The notes: generated from the letters alone by a model not told the origin. A stretch of DNA of 64,000 nucleotides from Streptomyces sp. TSRI0107 (GCF_001905845.1 NZ_LIVZ01000002.1:1-64000), one strand, 5' to 3'; positions 31,661 to 42,228 are shown, counted from the first letter of the stretch. Program-made: numbers and translations.

Positions 31661-33118
31661 ATGTCGAAGCGCGTGCTCACCACCGAGTCCGGCGCCCCGG
31701 TCGCCGACAACCAGAACTCCGCCTCCGCCGGCGTCGGCGGCCCGCTCCTGCTCCAGGACCAGCACCTCCTGGAGAAGCTGGCGCGCTTCAACCGGGAGCG
31801 CATCCCGGAGCGCGTGGTGCACGCGCGCGGCTCCGGCGCCTACGGCTACTTCGAGGTGACGGACGACGTCACCGGCTACACCCACGCCGACTTCCTGAAC
31901 ACCATCGGCAAGCGCACCGAGGTCTTCCTGCGCTTCTCCACCGTGGCCGACTCGCTCGGCGGCGCGGACGCGGTGCGCGACCCGCGCGGCTTCGCGGTGA
32001 AGTTCTACACCGAGGAAGGCAACTACGACCTCGTCGGGAACAACACCCCGGTGTTCTTCATCAAGGACCCGATCAAGTTCCCCGACTTCATCCACTCGCA
32101 GAAGCGCGACCCGTTCACCGGCAAGCAGGAGCCGGACAACGTCTGGGACTTCTGGGCCCACTCCCCCGAGGCCACCCACCAGGTGACGTGGCTGATGGGC
32201 GACCGCGGCATCCCGGCGTCGTACCGCCACATGAACGGCTACGGCTCGCACACCTACCAGTGGACGAACGAGGCGGGCGAGGCCTTCTTCGTGAAGTACC
32301 ACTTCAAGACGAACCAGGGCATCCGCTCCCTGTCCACCGAGCAGGCCCAGGAGCTCGCGGGCAAGGACCCCAACTCCCACCAGACGGACCTGCTCCAGGC
32401 CATCGAGCGGGGCGTGAACCCGTCCTGGACGCTGTACGTGCAGCTCATGCCGGCGGCGGAGGCGGCGGACTACCGCTTCAACCCGTTCGACCTGACCAAG
32501 GTGTGGCCGCACAAGGACTACCCGCTGCAGCGCGTGGGCCGCCTGGTGCTGGACCGCAACCCCGACAACGTCTTCGCCGAGGTCGAGCAGGCCGCGTTCT
32601 CCCCGAACAACTTCGTGCCGGGCATCGGCCCGTCCCCGGACAAGATGCTCCAGGGCCGGCTCTTCGCCTACGCCGACGCGCACCGCTACCGCCTGGGCGT
32701 CAACCACACCCAGCTCGCGGTGAACGCGCCGAAGGCGACCGTCGCGAACAACTACGGCCGCGACGGCCTGATGGCGGTCAACGGCCAGGGCCGCCACGCC
32801 AAGAACTACGAGCCGAACTCGTACGACGGCCCGGTCGAGACCGGCCGCCCGCTGTCCGCCCCGCTCGCGGTGGCCGGGTACACCGGCAACCACGCGGCGC
32901 CGCAGCACACCAAGGACGACGACTTCTTCCAGGCGGGCGAGCTGTACCGGCTGATGAGCGCGGAGGAGAAGTCCCGGCTCGTCGCCAACATCGCCGGCGG
33001 TCTCTCCCAGGTCTCCCGCGACGACGTGATCGAGAAGAACCTGGCCCACTTCCACGCCGCCGACCCGGAGTACGGCAAGCGCGTGGAGGAGGCGGTCCGC
33101 GCCCTGCGCGAGGACTGA
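31661..33118 (+). CDS. Catalase (small-subunit, haem)
   Basis: A 485-residue monofunctional haem catalase (EC 1.11.1.6). [17 protein letters not shown] contains distal His54, and the NADPH/haem-pocket block [20 protein letters not shown] follows. [14 protein letters not shown] contains proximal haem ligand Tyr337. Length is that of small-subunit clades. ATG 31661 has GGAAGG nine bases upstream; the ORF extends upstream to 31625, which lies inside the operator, so that start was rejected. Its AllR-type boxes tie it to purine breakdown, where urate oxidase makes H2O2. Confidence 0.96.
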   Translation: MSKRVLTTESGAPVADNQNSASAGVGGPLLLQDQHLLEKLARFNRERIPERVVHARGSGAYGYFEVTDDVTGYTHADFLNTIGKRTEVFLRFSTVADSLGGADAVRDPRGFAVKFYTEEGNYDLVGNNTPVFFIKDPIKFPDFIHSQKRDPFTGKQEPDNVWDFWAHSPEATHQVTWLMGDRGIPASYRHMNGYGSHTYQWTNEAGEAFFVKYHFKTNQGIRSLSTEQAQELAGKDPNSHQTDLLQAIERGVNPSWTLYVQLMPAAEAADYRFNPFDLTKVWPHKDYPLQRVGRLVLDRNPDNVFAEVEQAAFSPNNFVPGIGPSPDKMLQGRLFAYADAHRYRLGVNHTQLAVNAPKATVANNYGRDGLMAVNGQGRHAKNYEPNSYDGPVETGRPLSAPLAVAGYTGNHAAPQHTKDDDFFQAGELYRLMSAEEKSRLVANIAGGLSQVSRDDVIEKNLAHFHAADPEYGKRVEEAVRALRED

Positions 33119-33435
33119 ACTCCCTGACTCCCTGACCGTGCCCGGCCGCCGGGCGGCCCGGATGAGGGGTGGCCGCCCGCGGTGGGCGGGCACGGACAGG
33201 GTGCGGACCGCGGCGGCGTGCGAGCCAGTGCGGTGGTGAAGGAATCGCGACCCCCTTCTCGACCTGAGGGAAGGGAGTTCACGGCTCCGTCGCATCCGCC
33301 GCGGTCCCAGCAACACCTCGGCAGGACCCCGGACGAGCGCCGGGTGCGGACGGTCCCGCACCCGGCGCTTTCCCGTGCCCGGCCGCCCGTGCCCGCCGGG
33401 GTGCGGATTCATCCGCCGCGCAGCACGCTGAAGGC
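33119..33435. other. Intergenic stretch after catalase with a 14-bp terminator stem
   Basis: No coding potential is evident. AGCGCCGGGTGCGG (33336-33349) and CCGCACCCGGCGCT (33356-33369) form a perfect stem with a 6-base loop, followed by TTCCC. This is the best candidate terminator for catalase, about 220 bp past its stop. A GC-rich self-complementary stretch at about 33140-33185 could act earlier. Confidence 0.6.
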
Positions 33436-33672
33436 ATGGCACAACCAAGGCAGCATCCGCACGTCGTGGTCCATCCCCCCGCCCTGGACGGATCCCGACG
33501 GGTCACGGAGGGCGACGAGACGCTGGGCATCGCCTCGCACGCCGACGACGTCGGCGAGATCCTGCGGCTGGCCGACCTGTACGTGACGGACGTGGCGGAG
33601 AACGACCTCATCGAATGGCAGGGCGGCGGCCCCGACGACTGGCCGGGCCTGTCGGAGCACCACGCCGGCTGA
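33436..33672 (+). CDS. Small hypothetical protein
   Basis: A 78-residue acidic protein that I cannot assign. It opens MAQPRQHPHVVVHPPALDGSRRVTEGDETLG, followed by a helix (DDVGEILRLADLYVTDV) and the tail WQGGGPDDWPGLSEHHAG. It has no signal or membrane segment. A strong stem (33336-33369) separates it from catalase, so it is independently transcribed. Codon bias is normal for the genome. Similar short proteins occur in Streptomyces, but their function is not known to me. Confidence 0.55.
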   Translation: MAQPRQHPHVVVHPPALDGSRRVTEGDETLGIASHADDVGEILRLADLYVTDVAENDLIEWQGGGPDDWPGLSEHHAG

Positions 33673-33828
33673 ACGGCCGTACGTCACCGGCCGTACGGCG
33701 GCTACGACATCCTCAAATGAACCTCTGAACCCGTCCCCGCGAGGCGTGAGCGACCCCCGGGGGCGGGCACAGTGCTGTCACGGGACCCGCCGGCACGGGG
33801 GCGGCGGGCCCCGGCACGGGGGTGAGCC

Positions 33829-34407
33829 ATGAGCGACGGTACGGCGGGCCTGGAGCCGCACGAGATCGCCCTGCTGCGGGGCGGCCCGCGCGCCGCCGTC
33901 ACCGTCGCCCTGGTGGCGCTGCATCTGCGGGGCGTGGTGGAACCCGGACGGCCGGGCACGGTGCGCGCGGTGCCCTGGGACGCCGCGGTCTCGCGGCTCT
34001 CCTCCCCCTGGGAGGACGTCGTGCACTCCGAGCTGGAGAAGCCGCTTCGGCCACGCCGGCTGACGCGCCGGCCGTACGTGCGGCTGGGCGTGTCCCTGAT
34101 CCGCGTCCGGCTCGCCGAGGAGGGACTGCTGCGCTGGCCGTTCCTCGGACCGACACGGGCCGCCCGCCGCGACCTGGCGGCGCTGCGGGAACGGCACCCG
34201 CCGCCCGCCCGACGGCAGGGACTGACCGACCACGACAGACTGCTGGCCGTCGCCCTGCACGGCGAGGCGGCCCTGCGGGTGCTCGTGCCGCGGTTCGCCT
34301 ACCGGACGGGGCTGCTGCCCGGCGCCGGGGTGGCGGACCCAGGGAGCCCGGGGTCCTCCTGGGGTTACGGCGGCGGGGCGCACGGCTGCGGCGGGGGCTC
34401 CGACTGA
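33829..34407 (+). CDS. TIGR04222-domain protein
   Basis: A 192-residue actinobacterial protein with the features of the TIGR04222 family. LEPHEIALLRGGPRAAVTVALVALHLRGVV is a small winged-helix-like opening. HDRLLAVALHGEAALRVLVP repeats that theme. The tail SSWGYGGGAHGCGGGSD is the characteristic Gly/Cys-rich terminus. The usual transmembrane helices of full-length members are weak or absent here. The function of the family is unknown. It is convergent with gcl across a bidirectional hairpin. Confidence 0.75.
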   Translation: MSDGTAGLEPHEIALLRGGPRAAVTVALVALHLRGVVEPGRPGTVRAVPWDAAVSRLSSPWEDVVHSELEKPLRPRRLTRRPYVRLGVSLIRVRLAEEGLLRWPFLGPTRAARRDLAALRERHPPPARRQGLTDHDRLLAVALHGEAALRVLVPRFAYRTGLLPGAGVADPGSPGSSWGYGGGAHGCGGGSD

Positions 34408-34426
34408 GCCGGTGCGGGCATGCCGA

Positions 34427-34459
34427 AGGGCGGCCCACCCTCCCCGGATGGGCCGCCCT
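34427..34459. terminator. Bidirectional hairpin between TIGR04222 gene and gcl
   Basis: AGGGCGGCCCA (34427-34437) is the exact complement of TGGGCCGCCCT (34449-34459), with an 11-base loop. It lies 19 bp after one stop and 14 bp before the other. Confidence 0.72.
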
Positions 34460-34473
34460 CACCGCTCGGCGCG

Positions 34474-36258
<1,785 letters not shown>

Positions 36259-36340
36259 GGGAACTCCTGGTTCGGCTGTCGGATTCGCACTCCCGTCGCG
36301 CCCCGCGGTGAGCACCCCTCCGTTGTTCAATTTCCGCATT

Positions 36341-36376
36341 TTCCGTATTGCGGAAACTAACTTCTACTATCTGGAA
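36341..36376. promoter_or_regulatory. Tandem AllR-type boxes upstream of gcl
   Basis: TTCCGTATTGCGGAA (36341-36355) is a perfect 5-bp-arm inverted repeat. The spacer ACTAAC and second box TTCTACTATCTGGAA (36362-36376) follow at the 21-bp spacing. An extra TTCCGC half-site at 36332 may add a third contact. It is 83 bp upstream of the gcl ATG. Confidence 0.75.
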
Positions 36377-36451
36377 GCAAGGTAATGGGGTCGGCGAAAG
36401 CCGTCAAGAGACGCTCCAACCAACGGACAAGCGGGCCGCCGCTGGAGCACG

Positions 36452-37144
36452 ATGGAGGGCATGTCCGAGAGCGTGCCGGTGCGCTGCCCGGCCTGCCGGC
36501 GGGCCCACGTCTACGCCGCGCCGTCCTATCCGTGCGCGTGCGGCGCGCCCGTCACACCACCGCTCGACCCGCACCCGGCGGCGACCGCCGTCACCCACCG
36601 CGCCTGGGACGAGGAGTGGGTGACCGTGCGCTGCCCGGCCTGCGACCGCGTCACCCAGTGGCCCCACCCCGAGCTGGGCTGCCCGTGCGGCACGGTGCTG
36701 CGGATACCGGTGGCGGGCGCGCCCGCCGAGCCGCCGGACACCACCCCCGCGCCCACCCGCCCCGCGTTCCAGCCGGTGACCATCCGCACCGCCCGGGACG
36801 CGGTCACCGCCGCCGCCCTCTATCTGCGCTGGCTCGGCCACCGGGACGTCCGGCGCGCGGACCGGCGCCCGCCGTCCGGCATCGGCCTCGCCGCCCGCGG
36901 CGTGCTCGCCCAGGTCGACCCGACCGTGCGGCCCGCGCAGCCCCGGGACGTGGAGTGCCTGTGGCTGACCGCCATGGCGGAGTCCGCGGCCTGCGTCTAC
37001 TTCTCCCTCGCCGGGTACACCGACGAGGCCCGCGCCCGCGCCGACACGCTGCGCGTCCCCCTGTTCGTGCTCGACCTGACGGGCACCCCGCAGCCCGTCA
37101 ACGACCACGCCGACGCGCTCGCCGCCGAGGCCCCCCGCGCATGA
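36452..37144 (+). CDS. Double zinc-ribbon protein with Mrr-like C-terminal domain
   Basis: A 230-residue protein. Two short treble-clef or zinc-ribbon units are visible: Cys12/Cys15/Cys28/Cys30 and Cys59/Cys62/Cys75/Cys77. The C-terminal 110 residues (AVTAAALYLRWLGHRDV, VDPTVRPAQPRDVECLWLTA, VYFSLAGYTDEARARADTLRVPLFVLDL) resemble the Mrr/REase-like fold. The canonical D-x(n)-ExK catalytic triad is not clear, so it may be a nuclease-derived binding protein. It is divergent from gcl, 75 bp beyond the operator. Homology is judged by eye. Confidence 0.6.
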   Translation: MEGMSESVPVRCPACRRAHVYAAPSYPCACGAPVTPPLDPHPAATAVTHRAWDEEWVTVRCPACDRVTQWPHPELGCPCGTVLRIPVAGAPAEPPDTTPAPTRPAFQPVTIRTARDAVTAAALYLRWLGHRDVRRADRRPPSGIGLAARGVLAQVDPTVRPAQPRDVECLWLTAMAESAACVYFSLAGYTDEARARADTLRVPLFVLDLTGTPQPVNDHADALAAEAPRA

Positions 37145-37146
37145 CG

Positions 37147-37178
37147 GCGCCGGCTCCCGGTGAACCGGGAACCGGCGC
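37147..37178. terminator. Hairpin between the zinc-ribbon gene and the LPMO gene
   Basis: GCGCCGG (37147-37153) and CCGGCGC (37172-37178) enclose a C/A mismatch and an inner TCCCGG/CCGGGA stem with a TGAA loop. It serves two convergent genes. Confidence 0.68.
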
Positions 37179-37192
37179 TGCGAACAGGGGTG

Positions 37193-38263
37193 CTACGGGT
37201 TGACGCAGCCGATCGAGCCGACCGGGAAGTCGTTGCCGGTCGACGTGGCGGTGAAGCCGAACGTCACACTGCCGTCCGGCGCGATGGTCCGGTTGTGGTC
37301 GGCGTTCCTGACCGTGACCGCACCGTCGGTGCCGGTGCTGAGCGTGCCGTTCCAGACACTGTTGATCCTCGTGCCGGCGCCCGGCTGCCAGCGCACCGCC
37401 CAGCCGTTCTGCGGTGCGGTGGCGTGGTTCATCACCTCGACGGAACCCTGGAAGCCGCCGTTCCAGGAGTTCGTCACCGAGTAGACGGCCATGCACCCGG
37501 TGTGCGGGTCGGTGGGCGTCGGGGTCGGGGTCGGGGTGCCGTTCGAGCCGCGGATGCCCGTCACCTCGCCGTTGCCGCCGTCGAAGACGATGTCGGAGCA
37601 GGAGAAGAAGTTCTCCTGGCTGTCCGAGCGCACCCACTGGATGAACATCACCGCGTCACCCGAGCGGCCGGAGGGCAGCTTCAGGTCCCAGTAGTAGTGG
37701 CCGGTCTCGCTGCCCACCGAGCCGGACTGCGGCGGGTTGGTGACCGTCTGGACCAGCTCCAGGTCGTCCCAGCCCAGCTCGGTCGCCGGCGAGTAGCCGG
37801 GCTTGGAGACGTACACCCGGAAGTCGCCCGGGTGCGCCGCCCAGTTGCTGTACTTCACCCGGATCGTCGCGCCCGAGGTGAGGTGCGTGCGGGGCCAGTC
37901 GGCGCGGGCCGCGTTGTAGCCGGTGAAGTTGTACGGGGAACGGTCGCCGGCACTGCACAGCTTGCCGTCCGGCACGTAACCCGCGCCGCGTCCGCCCGCG
38001 TTCGAGTCGAGCACGGCGAACCAGTTGTACAGCGCCGTCGCGCCGCTCTCGGCGAGCGCGGCCTCGCAGGCCGGGTTCGTCGGGTCCAGGGAACCGGTGC
38101 TGGTCTTGGCGTCCAGGTAGCAGAGGTAGGTACGCGAACCCGGCATCATCGCCACACCGTGCGCCTGCGCGCTTCCCTGGCCGAGTAGCACCAGGCCGAT
38201 CCCGCTGAGCAGGGTGCCCAGCACCGCCGCCCAGGAGAGGAGGCGGTTTCTGCGTCGAGCCAT
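37193..38263 (-). CDS. Secreted AA10 lytic polysaccharide monooxygenase with CBM2 (CelS2-like)
   Basis: A 356-residue copper LPMO that oxidatively cleaves crystalline cellulose. The signal peptide ends at QGSAQA, leaving His35 as the new N-terminus. His35 and His144 form the copper histidine brace, and Phe219 (in QENFFSCSDIVF) is the axial residue. These positions match S. coelicolor CelS2, a C1-oxidising cellulose LPMO. A TPTPTPTPT linker joins a C-terminal CBM2 (about 257-356) with surface tryptophans for cellulose. ATG 38263 begins MARRRNRLLSW. It is the last gene of the cellulolytic group. Confidence 0.95.
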   Translation of the reverse strand: MARRRNRLLSWAAVLGTLLSGIGLVLLGQGSAQAHGVAMMPGSRTYLCYLDAKTSTGSLDPTNPACEAALAESGATALYNWFAVLDSNAGGRGAGYVPDGKLCSAGDRSPYNFTGYNAARADWPRTHLTSGATIRVKYSNWAAHPGDFRVYVSKPGYSPATELGWDDLELVQTVTNPPQSGSVGSETGHYYWDLKLPSGRSGDAVMFIQWVRSDSQENFFSCSDIVFDGGNGEVTGIRGSNGTPTPTPTPTDPHTGCMAVYSVTNSWNGGFQGSVEVMNHATAPQNGWAVRWQPGAGTRINSVWNGTLSTGTDGAVTVRNADHNRTIAPDGSVTFGFTATSTGNDFPVGSIGCVNP

Positions 38264-38371
38264 CGTGTCTGTCTCCTGTCGTTGGTCGGGACTGTCCGCT
38301 GTGGAGCCCCCGCCCGCCCGGGGAACGCGTCGCACCGGACGGGCGAGGGAGTGTGTGGGGGTGTACGCGGA

Positions 38372-38551
38372 TCAGTCGGCCGGCGCGCTCCACGTCCTGG
38401 ACACGTCCGTCTCCGCGGCGGGCGCCTCGCCCGCGGACAGCTGAGCCGCCGCCCCGAGCAGCAGGGTGGTCACGACGGTGGCCAGCGCGGCGGCCCGCCT
38501 GCGATGCGGTCGGCGCGGCCGGGCGGCCCCGCGTCGGGTCCGGTCAGTCAT
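38372..38551 (-). CDS. Short secreted peptide (59 residues) in the cellulase cluster
   Basis: ATG 38551 follows AGGGAGGAGACAGCAC, a strong leader. The product opens MTDRTRRGAARPRRPHRRR, then has a hydrophobic core (AAALATVVTTLLLGAAAQLSA) and a short tail ending TDVSRTWSAPAD before TGA. This is a textbook signal peptide with only about 17 residues of mature peptide. It lies between the GH3 (25 bp upstream) and the LPMO (109 bp downstream) on the same strand. It may be a leader peptide, a small secreted factor, or the 5' stub of a truncated secreted enzyme. Confidence 0.55.
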   Translation of the reverse strand: MTDRTRRGAARPRRPHRRRAAALATVVTTLLLGAAAQLSAGEAPAAETDVSRTWSAPAD

Positions 38552-38575
38552 GTGCTGTCTCCTCCCTGGGGCGGG

Positions 38576-40804
38576 TCACGCGGCGGTGCAGCGCGGGGCG
38601 GGCGCGCCCGCGGGGCCGCTCGCGGTGAAGCCGAACGATGTCGTGGCACCGGCGGAGAGGGTGCCGTTGGAGGTGGTGTTGCGTACGGTGACGCGGCCGT
38701 CGGCGACCGTGTGGGTGCCGTTCCAGAGACTGCCGACGGTCGCGCCGCCGAGGTCCCAGTCGACCGTCCAGCCCGTGACCGGGCCGGTGCCGGTGTTCTT
38801 GACGGTGACCTCCGCCTGGTGGCCGCCGGGCCAGGAGTTGACGAGCCGGAGGCCGGCGGTGCAGGCCTTCGCCGGACCGGGCTCGGGGTCCGGATCAGGG
38901 TCCGGGTCGGGATCGGGATCCGGGTCCGGGTCGGTGTCGTAGGTCAGGCCGTGGCCGTACGGGAAGAGCGGGCTCTTGCCGTCGCCGTCGTTGATCGGCT
39001 GCTGGGCGGCGGCGCGCATCCACGTCATGGGCAGCTTGCCGGTCGGCGCGTGGTCGCCGAACAGCACGTCCGCCACCCCGCCGCCCTCGGTGCCGGGCAG
39101 CCAGGCCGCCAGCAGCGCCCGCCAGTCGGGCAGCCGGTCGGCGATGTCGAGGGGACGGCCGGAGACCAGCACCACCACGACGGGCACGCCGCTCGCCTTC
39201 AGCCGGGCCAGCGTCTGCAGGTCCTCCTGGTCGAGGCCGAGGCCGTCGGGCCGGTCGCCGCGCATCTCGGCGTACGGGGTCTCGCCGACGACGGCCACGG
39301 CGGCCGTGTAGCTGCCGTCGATACCGTTGCCGTAGCGGTCGTAGGTGACCCGGGACGGGTCGGTGACGGCGGCGCGGATGCCCTGGAGGACGGTGGTGCC
39401 CTCGGTGACGGGCCCGCTGCGGCCCTGCCAGCCGAGGGTCCAGCCGCCGCTCTGGTTGCCGATGTCGTCGGCGGACTTCCCGGCGACGAACAGCTTCCCC
39501 GTCTTCGGCAGCGGGAGGACGCCGCCGTCGTTCTTCAGCAGCACCTGCGAGGCGCGCACCGCCTCCCGCGCGAGGGCCCGGTGCGCCGCCGAACCGACCG
39601 TGGAGGTGTACGAGCGGTCGGTCAAGGGCCGCTCGAACAGCCCGAGTCGGAACTTCTTCGCCAGGATGCGGCGGTTGGCGTCGTCGATCCGGGCGAGCGG
39701 CACACGGCCCGCGGTGACCTCGGCGCGCAGCAGGCTCAGGAACCTCTTGTAGTCGTGCGGGACCATCACCATGTCGACGCCCGCGTTGACGGCGGTGGCG
39801 ATCTCGGCGCCGGTGAAGCCGCTCTGCCCGTCGAGCTGGTCGACCGCCGCCCAGTCGGACACGACGAAGCCGGTGAAGCCCAGCTCGCCCTTGAGGACGT
39901 CGGTGACCAGGTACTCGTGGGCGTGCGAGCGCACCCCGTTCCAGCTGCTGTAGGAGAGCATCACCGAGCCCACGCCGCGCCGGACCGCCTCCCGGAACGG
40001 CGGCAGGTGGACGGCGCGCAGCTCGGCCTCGGAGATCCGGGTGTCCCCCTGGTCGGTGCCGCCGCTGGTGCCGCCGTCGCCGATGTAGTGCTTGGCGGTG
40101 GTGAGCACGGAGGCCGGGCCGGCGCCCAGCGTGTCGCCCTGCATGCCGGTGATGAACGAGGTCATCGCGGTGGGCAGTTCGGGGGTCTCGCCGAACGACT
40201 CGTAGGTGCGGCCCCACCGGTCGTCGCGGGCCACGCACAGGCACGGCGCGAAGGACCAGTCGATGCCGGTGCCCGCCACCTCCTCGGCCACCGCGCGCCC
40301 GACGCGCTCCACCAGGGCGGGGTCACGGGTGGCGCCGAGACCGATGTTGTGCGGGAAGATCGTCGCGCCCCGCACCGCGTTGTGCCCGTGCACCGCGTCG
40401 ATGCCGTAGATCACCGGGATGCCGAGCGGCGTGGTCAGGGCGGTGCGCTGCAGGGAGTCGTAGGTGTCGGCCCAGGTCCGGGCGTTGTTGGGGCTGACCG
40501 TGGAATCGCCGCCGGAGAGCACCGAGCCGATGCGGTAAGCGGCCAGGTCGGACCGCGGGACCAGGGCGTCCTTCTCGACCTGCGTCATCTGGCCGAGCTT
40601 GTCGTCGAGCGTCATCCGGCCCAGCAGGTCGTCGACCCGCTCCGGCACCGGCAGGGAGGGGTCCTGGTACGGCAGGACGGCGGCGGGGACGGCGGCGCCC
40701 TCGGGCGGGGCGGCGGCGGTCAGCGCGGTCACCGCGAGGGCCACGGCACACAGCGCTGCGACGATCGCGGGACGGCGGGCGGAGGGTGCGGGGCGCGGGC
40801 TCAT
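38576..40804 (-). CDS. Secreted GH3 beta-glucosidase with C-terminal CBM2
   Basis: A 742-residue exported glycoside hydrolase family 3 enzyme. The signal peptide covers about residues 1-32. The TIM-barrel domain includes KHYIGDGGTSGGTDQGDT (sugar binding) and nucleophile Asp317 in GFVVSDWAAV. The second domain (AREAVRASQVLLKNDGGVLPL to LPMTW) follows. An unusual (Asp-Pro)9-type linker leads to a CBM2 of about 100 residues ending APAPRCTAA. Secreted GH3 fused to CBM2 would release glucose at the cellulose surface. It lies between the GH12 gene and the small peptide on the same strand. Confidence 0.93.
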   Translation of the reverse strand: MSPRPAPSARRPAIVAALCAVALAVTALTAAAPPEGAAVPAAVLPYQDPSLPVPERVDDLLGRMTLDDKLGQMTQVEKDALVPRSDLAAYRIGSVLSGGDSTVSPNNARTWADTYDSLQRTALTTPLGIPVIYGIDAVHGHNAVRGATIFPHNIGLGATRDPALVERVGRAVAEEVAGTGIDWSFAPCLCVARDDRWGRTYESFGETPELPTAMTSFITGMQGDTLGAGPASVLTTAKHYIGDGGTSGGTDQGDTRISEAELRAVHLPPFREAVRRGVGSVMLSYSSWNGVRSHAHEYLVTDVLKGELGFTGFVVSDWAAVDQLDGQSGFTGAEIATAVNAGVDMVMVPHDYKRFLSLLRAEVTAGRVPLARIDDANRRILAKKFRLGLFERPLTDRSYTSTVGSAAHRALAREAVRASQVLLKNDGGVLPLPKTGKLFVAGKSADDIGNQSGGWTLGWQGRSGPVTEGTTVLQGIRAAVTDPSRVTYDRYGNGIDGSYTAAVAVVGETPYAEMRGDRPDGLGLDQEDLQTLARLKASGVPVVVVLVSGRPLDIADRLPDWRALLAAWLPGTEGGGVADVLFGDHAPTGKLPMTWMRAAAQQPINDGDGKSPLFPYGHGLTYDTDPDPDPDPDPDPDPDPEPGPAKACTAGLRLVNSWPGGHQAEVTVKNTGTGPVTGWTVDWDLGGATVGSLWNGTHTVADGRVTVRNTTSNGTLSAGATTSFGFTASGPAGAPAPRCTAA

Positions 40805-40925
40805 GGGCGGGGGCCTTTCCGGGTGCGGGCCGGAGGGGCGGGGAAGGTGCGCCCCGGGGCCCGGCCCCCTGTCGGCGCGGGGAAGGCGGGCGGGCCCCGG
40901 AACGGGCCGGTGCGGCGAACGAACC

Positions 40926-41015
40926 GCCGGATCGGAGGAAGCCGGATCGGACGATGCCGGATCAGGCGAAGCCGAGATAGGCGAAGCCGGATCAGGCGAG
41001 CCCGGATCAGGCGAC
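40926..41015. repeat. Six 15-bp tandem repeats spanning the endoglucanase stop codon
   Basis: Consecutive units resemble GCCGGATCAGGCGAA and run 40926-40940, -40955, -40970, -40985, -41000 and -41015. The last unit includes the GH12 stop codon at 41007-41009. The period is a multiple of three, and several units recreate a TGA in the gene's frame. It looks like a slippage-generated minisatellite in the GH12-GH3 spacer. Confidence 0.75.
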
Positions 41016-42146
41016 GGTGCAGGCGGTGCCGTTCAGGGTGAAGCCGGCGGGTTCGGCGAAGCTGCCACCGTAGGTGCCCTGGAACCCGAAGGTCTGGGTG
41101 CCGCCCGCCGCGATCCGCGCGTTGTGCGCGGCGGGGCTCACCGTGACGGCGCCCGAGGACCCGGACACGGTCGCGTTCCAGGCGGTGGCGATCCGCTGCC
41201 CGGACGGCAGCGTGAAGCCGAGCTGCCAGCCGTCGACGGCGGTCGAACCGGTGTTGCGGACGGTGACGTCGGCGGTGAAGCCGCCCTGCCAGACGTTGGC
41301 GCCGTACGACACCTCGCACGCCGCCGCGGGATCGCCCGGGTCGCCCGGGTCACCGGGGTCGGTGCCGCCGATGTTCACGGCCGAGGAGAAGGAGTTCACG
41401 CTCAGCCCGGCCCCGTTCTGCCACGGCTCGAACCCGGCCTGAACACTCGTCAGGTACCAGTTGCTCTGGGCCATGCCACGGGCGACGGTCTGGTCGACGA
41501 AGTCCATGACGTCGAAGCTCCAGCTGCCGATCGCCGACGGGGCGACGAAGGAGATCACGTCGTTGGAGCCGTTGCTGCCGGTCCACACCTCCCAGGTGCG
41601 ACCGCCGACGGTGGCGGTACCGGTCGGCGCACCGATCGGCTGGATCGGACCGACCCGGTTGAACCAGATCATGATCTCGGTCCGGTTGACGCCGTCGGTG
41701 CGGGGCGTCGGGTCCAGCCAGATGTCGTACGACGCGTTGAACACCGCGTTGGACACGAAACCGTACGAGATGCTGCTGGGCGCGCTCGAGATGGTGCTGA
41801 GCCGCGCCGGGAGCTTGGTGCCGGGCGAACAGTTCGTGTAGTGGCAGCCGTTGAAGACCGAGGGGTACGACTTCGGCGCCCCGTTGGTGGGCACCGACCC
41901 GTCGGCCTGGGCGACCCGGAAGCCGGTGTCGGTGGCGGTGACGCACTGCGTGGCGCTGGTGCCCCAGCGGTTGTTCTGGACGACGTAGCGTCCCTGGATC
42001 ACGGTCGATCCGTACTGCTCGCAGATCGTGGTGTCGGCCTGGGCCGGCGCTCCGGCGGCGACGAGTGCCGCCAGGGTGGCGAGCGCGGTGAACAGCGCGC
42101 CGAGAAGGGCGCGGACGGTGCGGAGGCGGTGCGGTGACGATCGCAT
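41007..42146 (-). CDS. Secreted GH12 endoglucanase with CBM2 (CelB-like)
   Basis: A 379-residue beta-1,4-endoglucanase. The signal peptide ends at APAQA (residue 37), giving mature DTTICEQYG. Glu157 in NRTEIMIWF (nucleophile) and Glu240 in AGFEPWQNG (acid/base) correspond to mature 120 and 203, the catalytic pair known for S. lividans CelB. A GDPGDPGDP linker precedes a CBM2 (about 278-379). ATG 42146 follows GAGAGG. Two LacI-type palindromes lie 44-82 bp upstream. It is the first gene of the cluster. Confidence 0.95.
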   Translation of the reverse strand: MRSSPHRLRTVRALLGALFTALATLAALVAAGAPAQADTTICEQYGSTVIQGRYVVQNNRWGTSATQCVTATDTGFRVAQADGSVPTNGAPKSYPSVFNGCHYTNCSPGTKLPARLSTISSAPSSISYGFVSNAVFNASYDIWLDPTPRTDGVNRTEIMIWFNRVGPIQPIGAPTGTATVGGRTWEVWTGSNGSNDVISFVAPSAIGSWSFDVMDFVDQTVARGMAQSNWYLTSVQAGFEPWQNGAGLSVNSFSSAVNIGGTDPGDPGDPGDPAAACEVSYGANVWQGGFTADVTVRNTGSTAVDGWQLGFTLPSGQRIATAWNATVSGSSGAVTVSPAAHNARIAAGGTQTFGFQGTYGGSFAEPAGFTLNGTACTVA

Positions 42147-42189
42147 GCGGGGGCCTCTCTGGAAGGGAACTGGCGGTCTTCTGTTTTTC

Positions 42190-42201
42190 GGGAGCGCTCC
42201 C
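42190..42201. promoter_or_regulatory. CebR-type operator 1
   Basis: GGGAGCGCTCCC, a perfect 12-bp palindrome 44 bp upstream of the endoglucanase ATG. CebR of Streptomyces, a cellobiose/cellotriose-responsive LacI repressor, binds TGGGAGCGCTCCCA. Confidence 0.85.
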
Positions 42202-42214
42202 ACCTCCCCACTGA

Positions 42215-42228
42215 TGGGAGCGCTCCCA
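42215..42228. promoter_or_regulatory. CebR-type operator 2
   Basis: TGGGAGCGCTCCCA, an exact full 14-bp CebR consensus palindrome 69 bp upstream of the endoglucanase ATG. Its centre is 26 bp from operator 1. Confidence 0.88.

Noticed and set aside
33119..33435. tRNA or small RNA gene after catalase
   Set aside because: The stems present are simple GC hairpins; no cloverleaf, T-loop (GTTCGA) or A/B-box pattern is seen.
36321..36340. GTTGTTCAATTTCC near the gcl promoter as a further TTCAACA palindrome
   Set aside because: The arms do not form TTCAACA-N3-TGTTGAA; only a short TTGTTCAA-like match exists.
38875..38940. Short-period repeat that could be mistaken for a CRISPR or regulatory repeat
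   Set aside because: It encodes the Asp-Pro linker of the GH3 enzyme; period and frame fit a protein linker, and there are no spacers.
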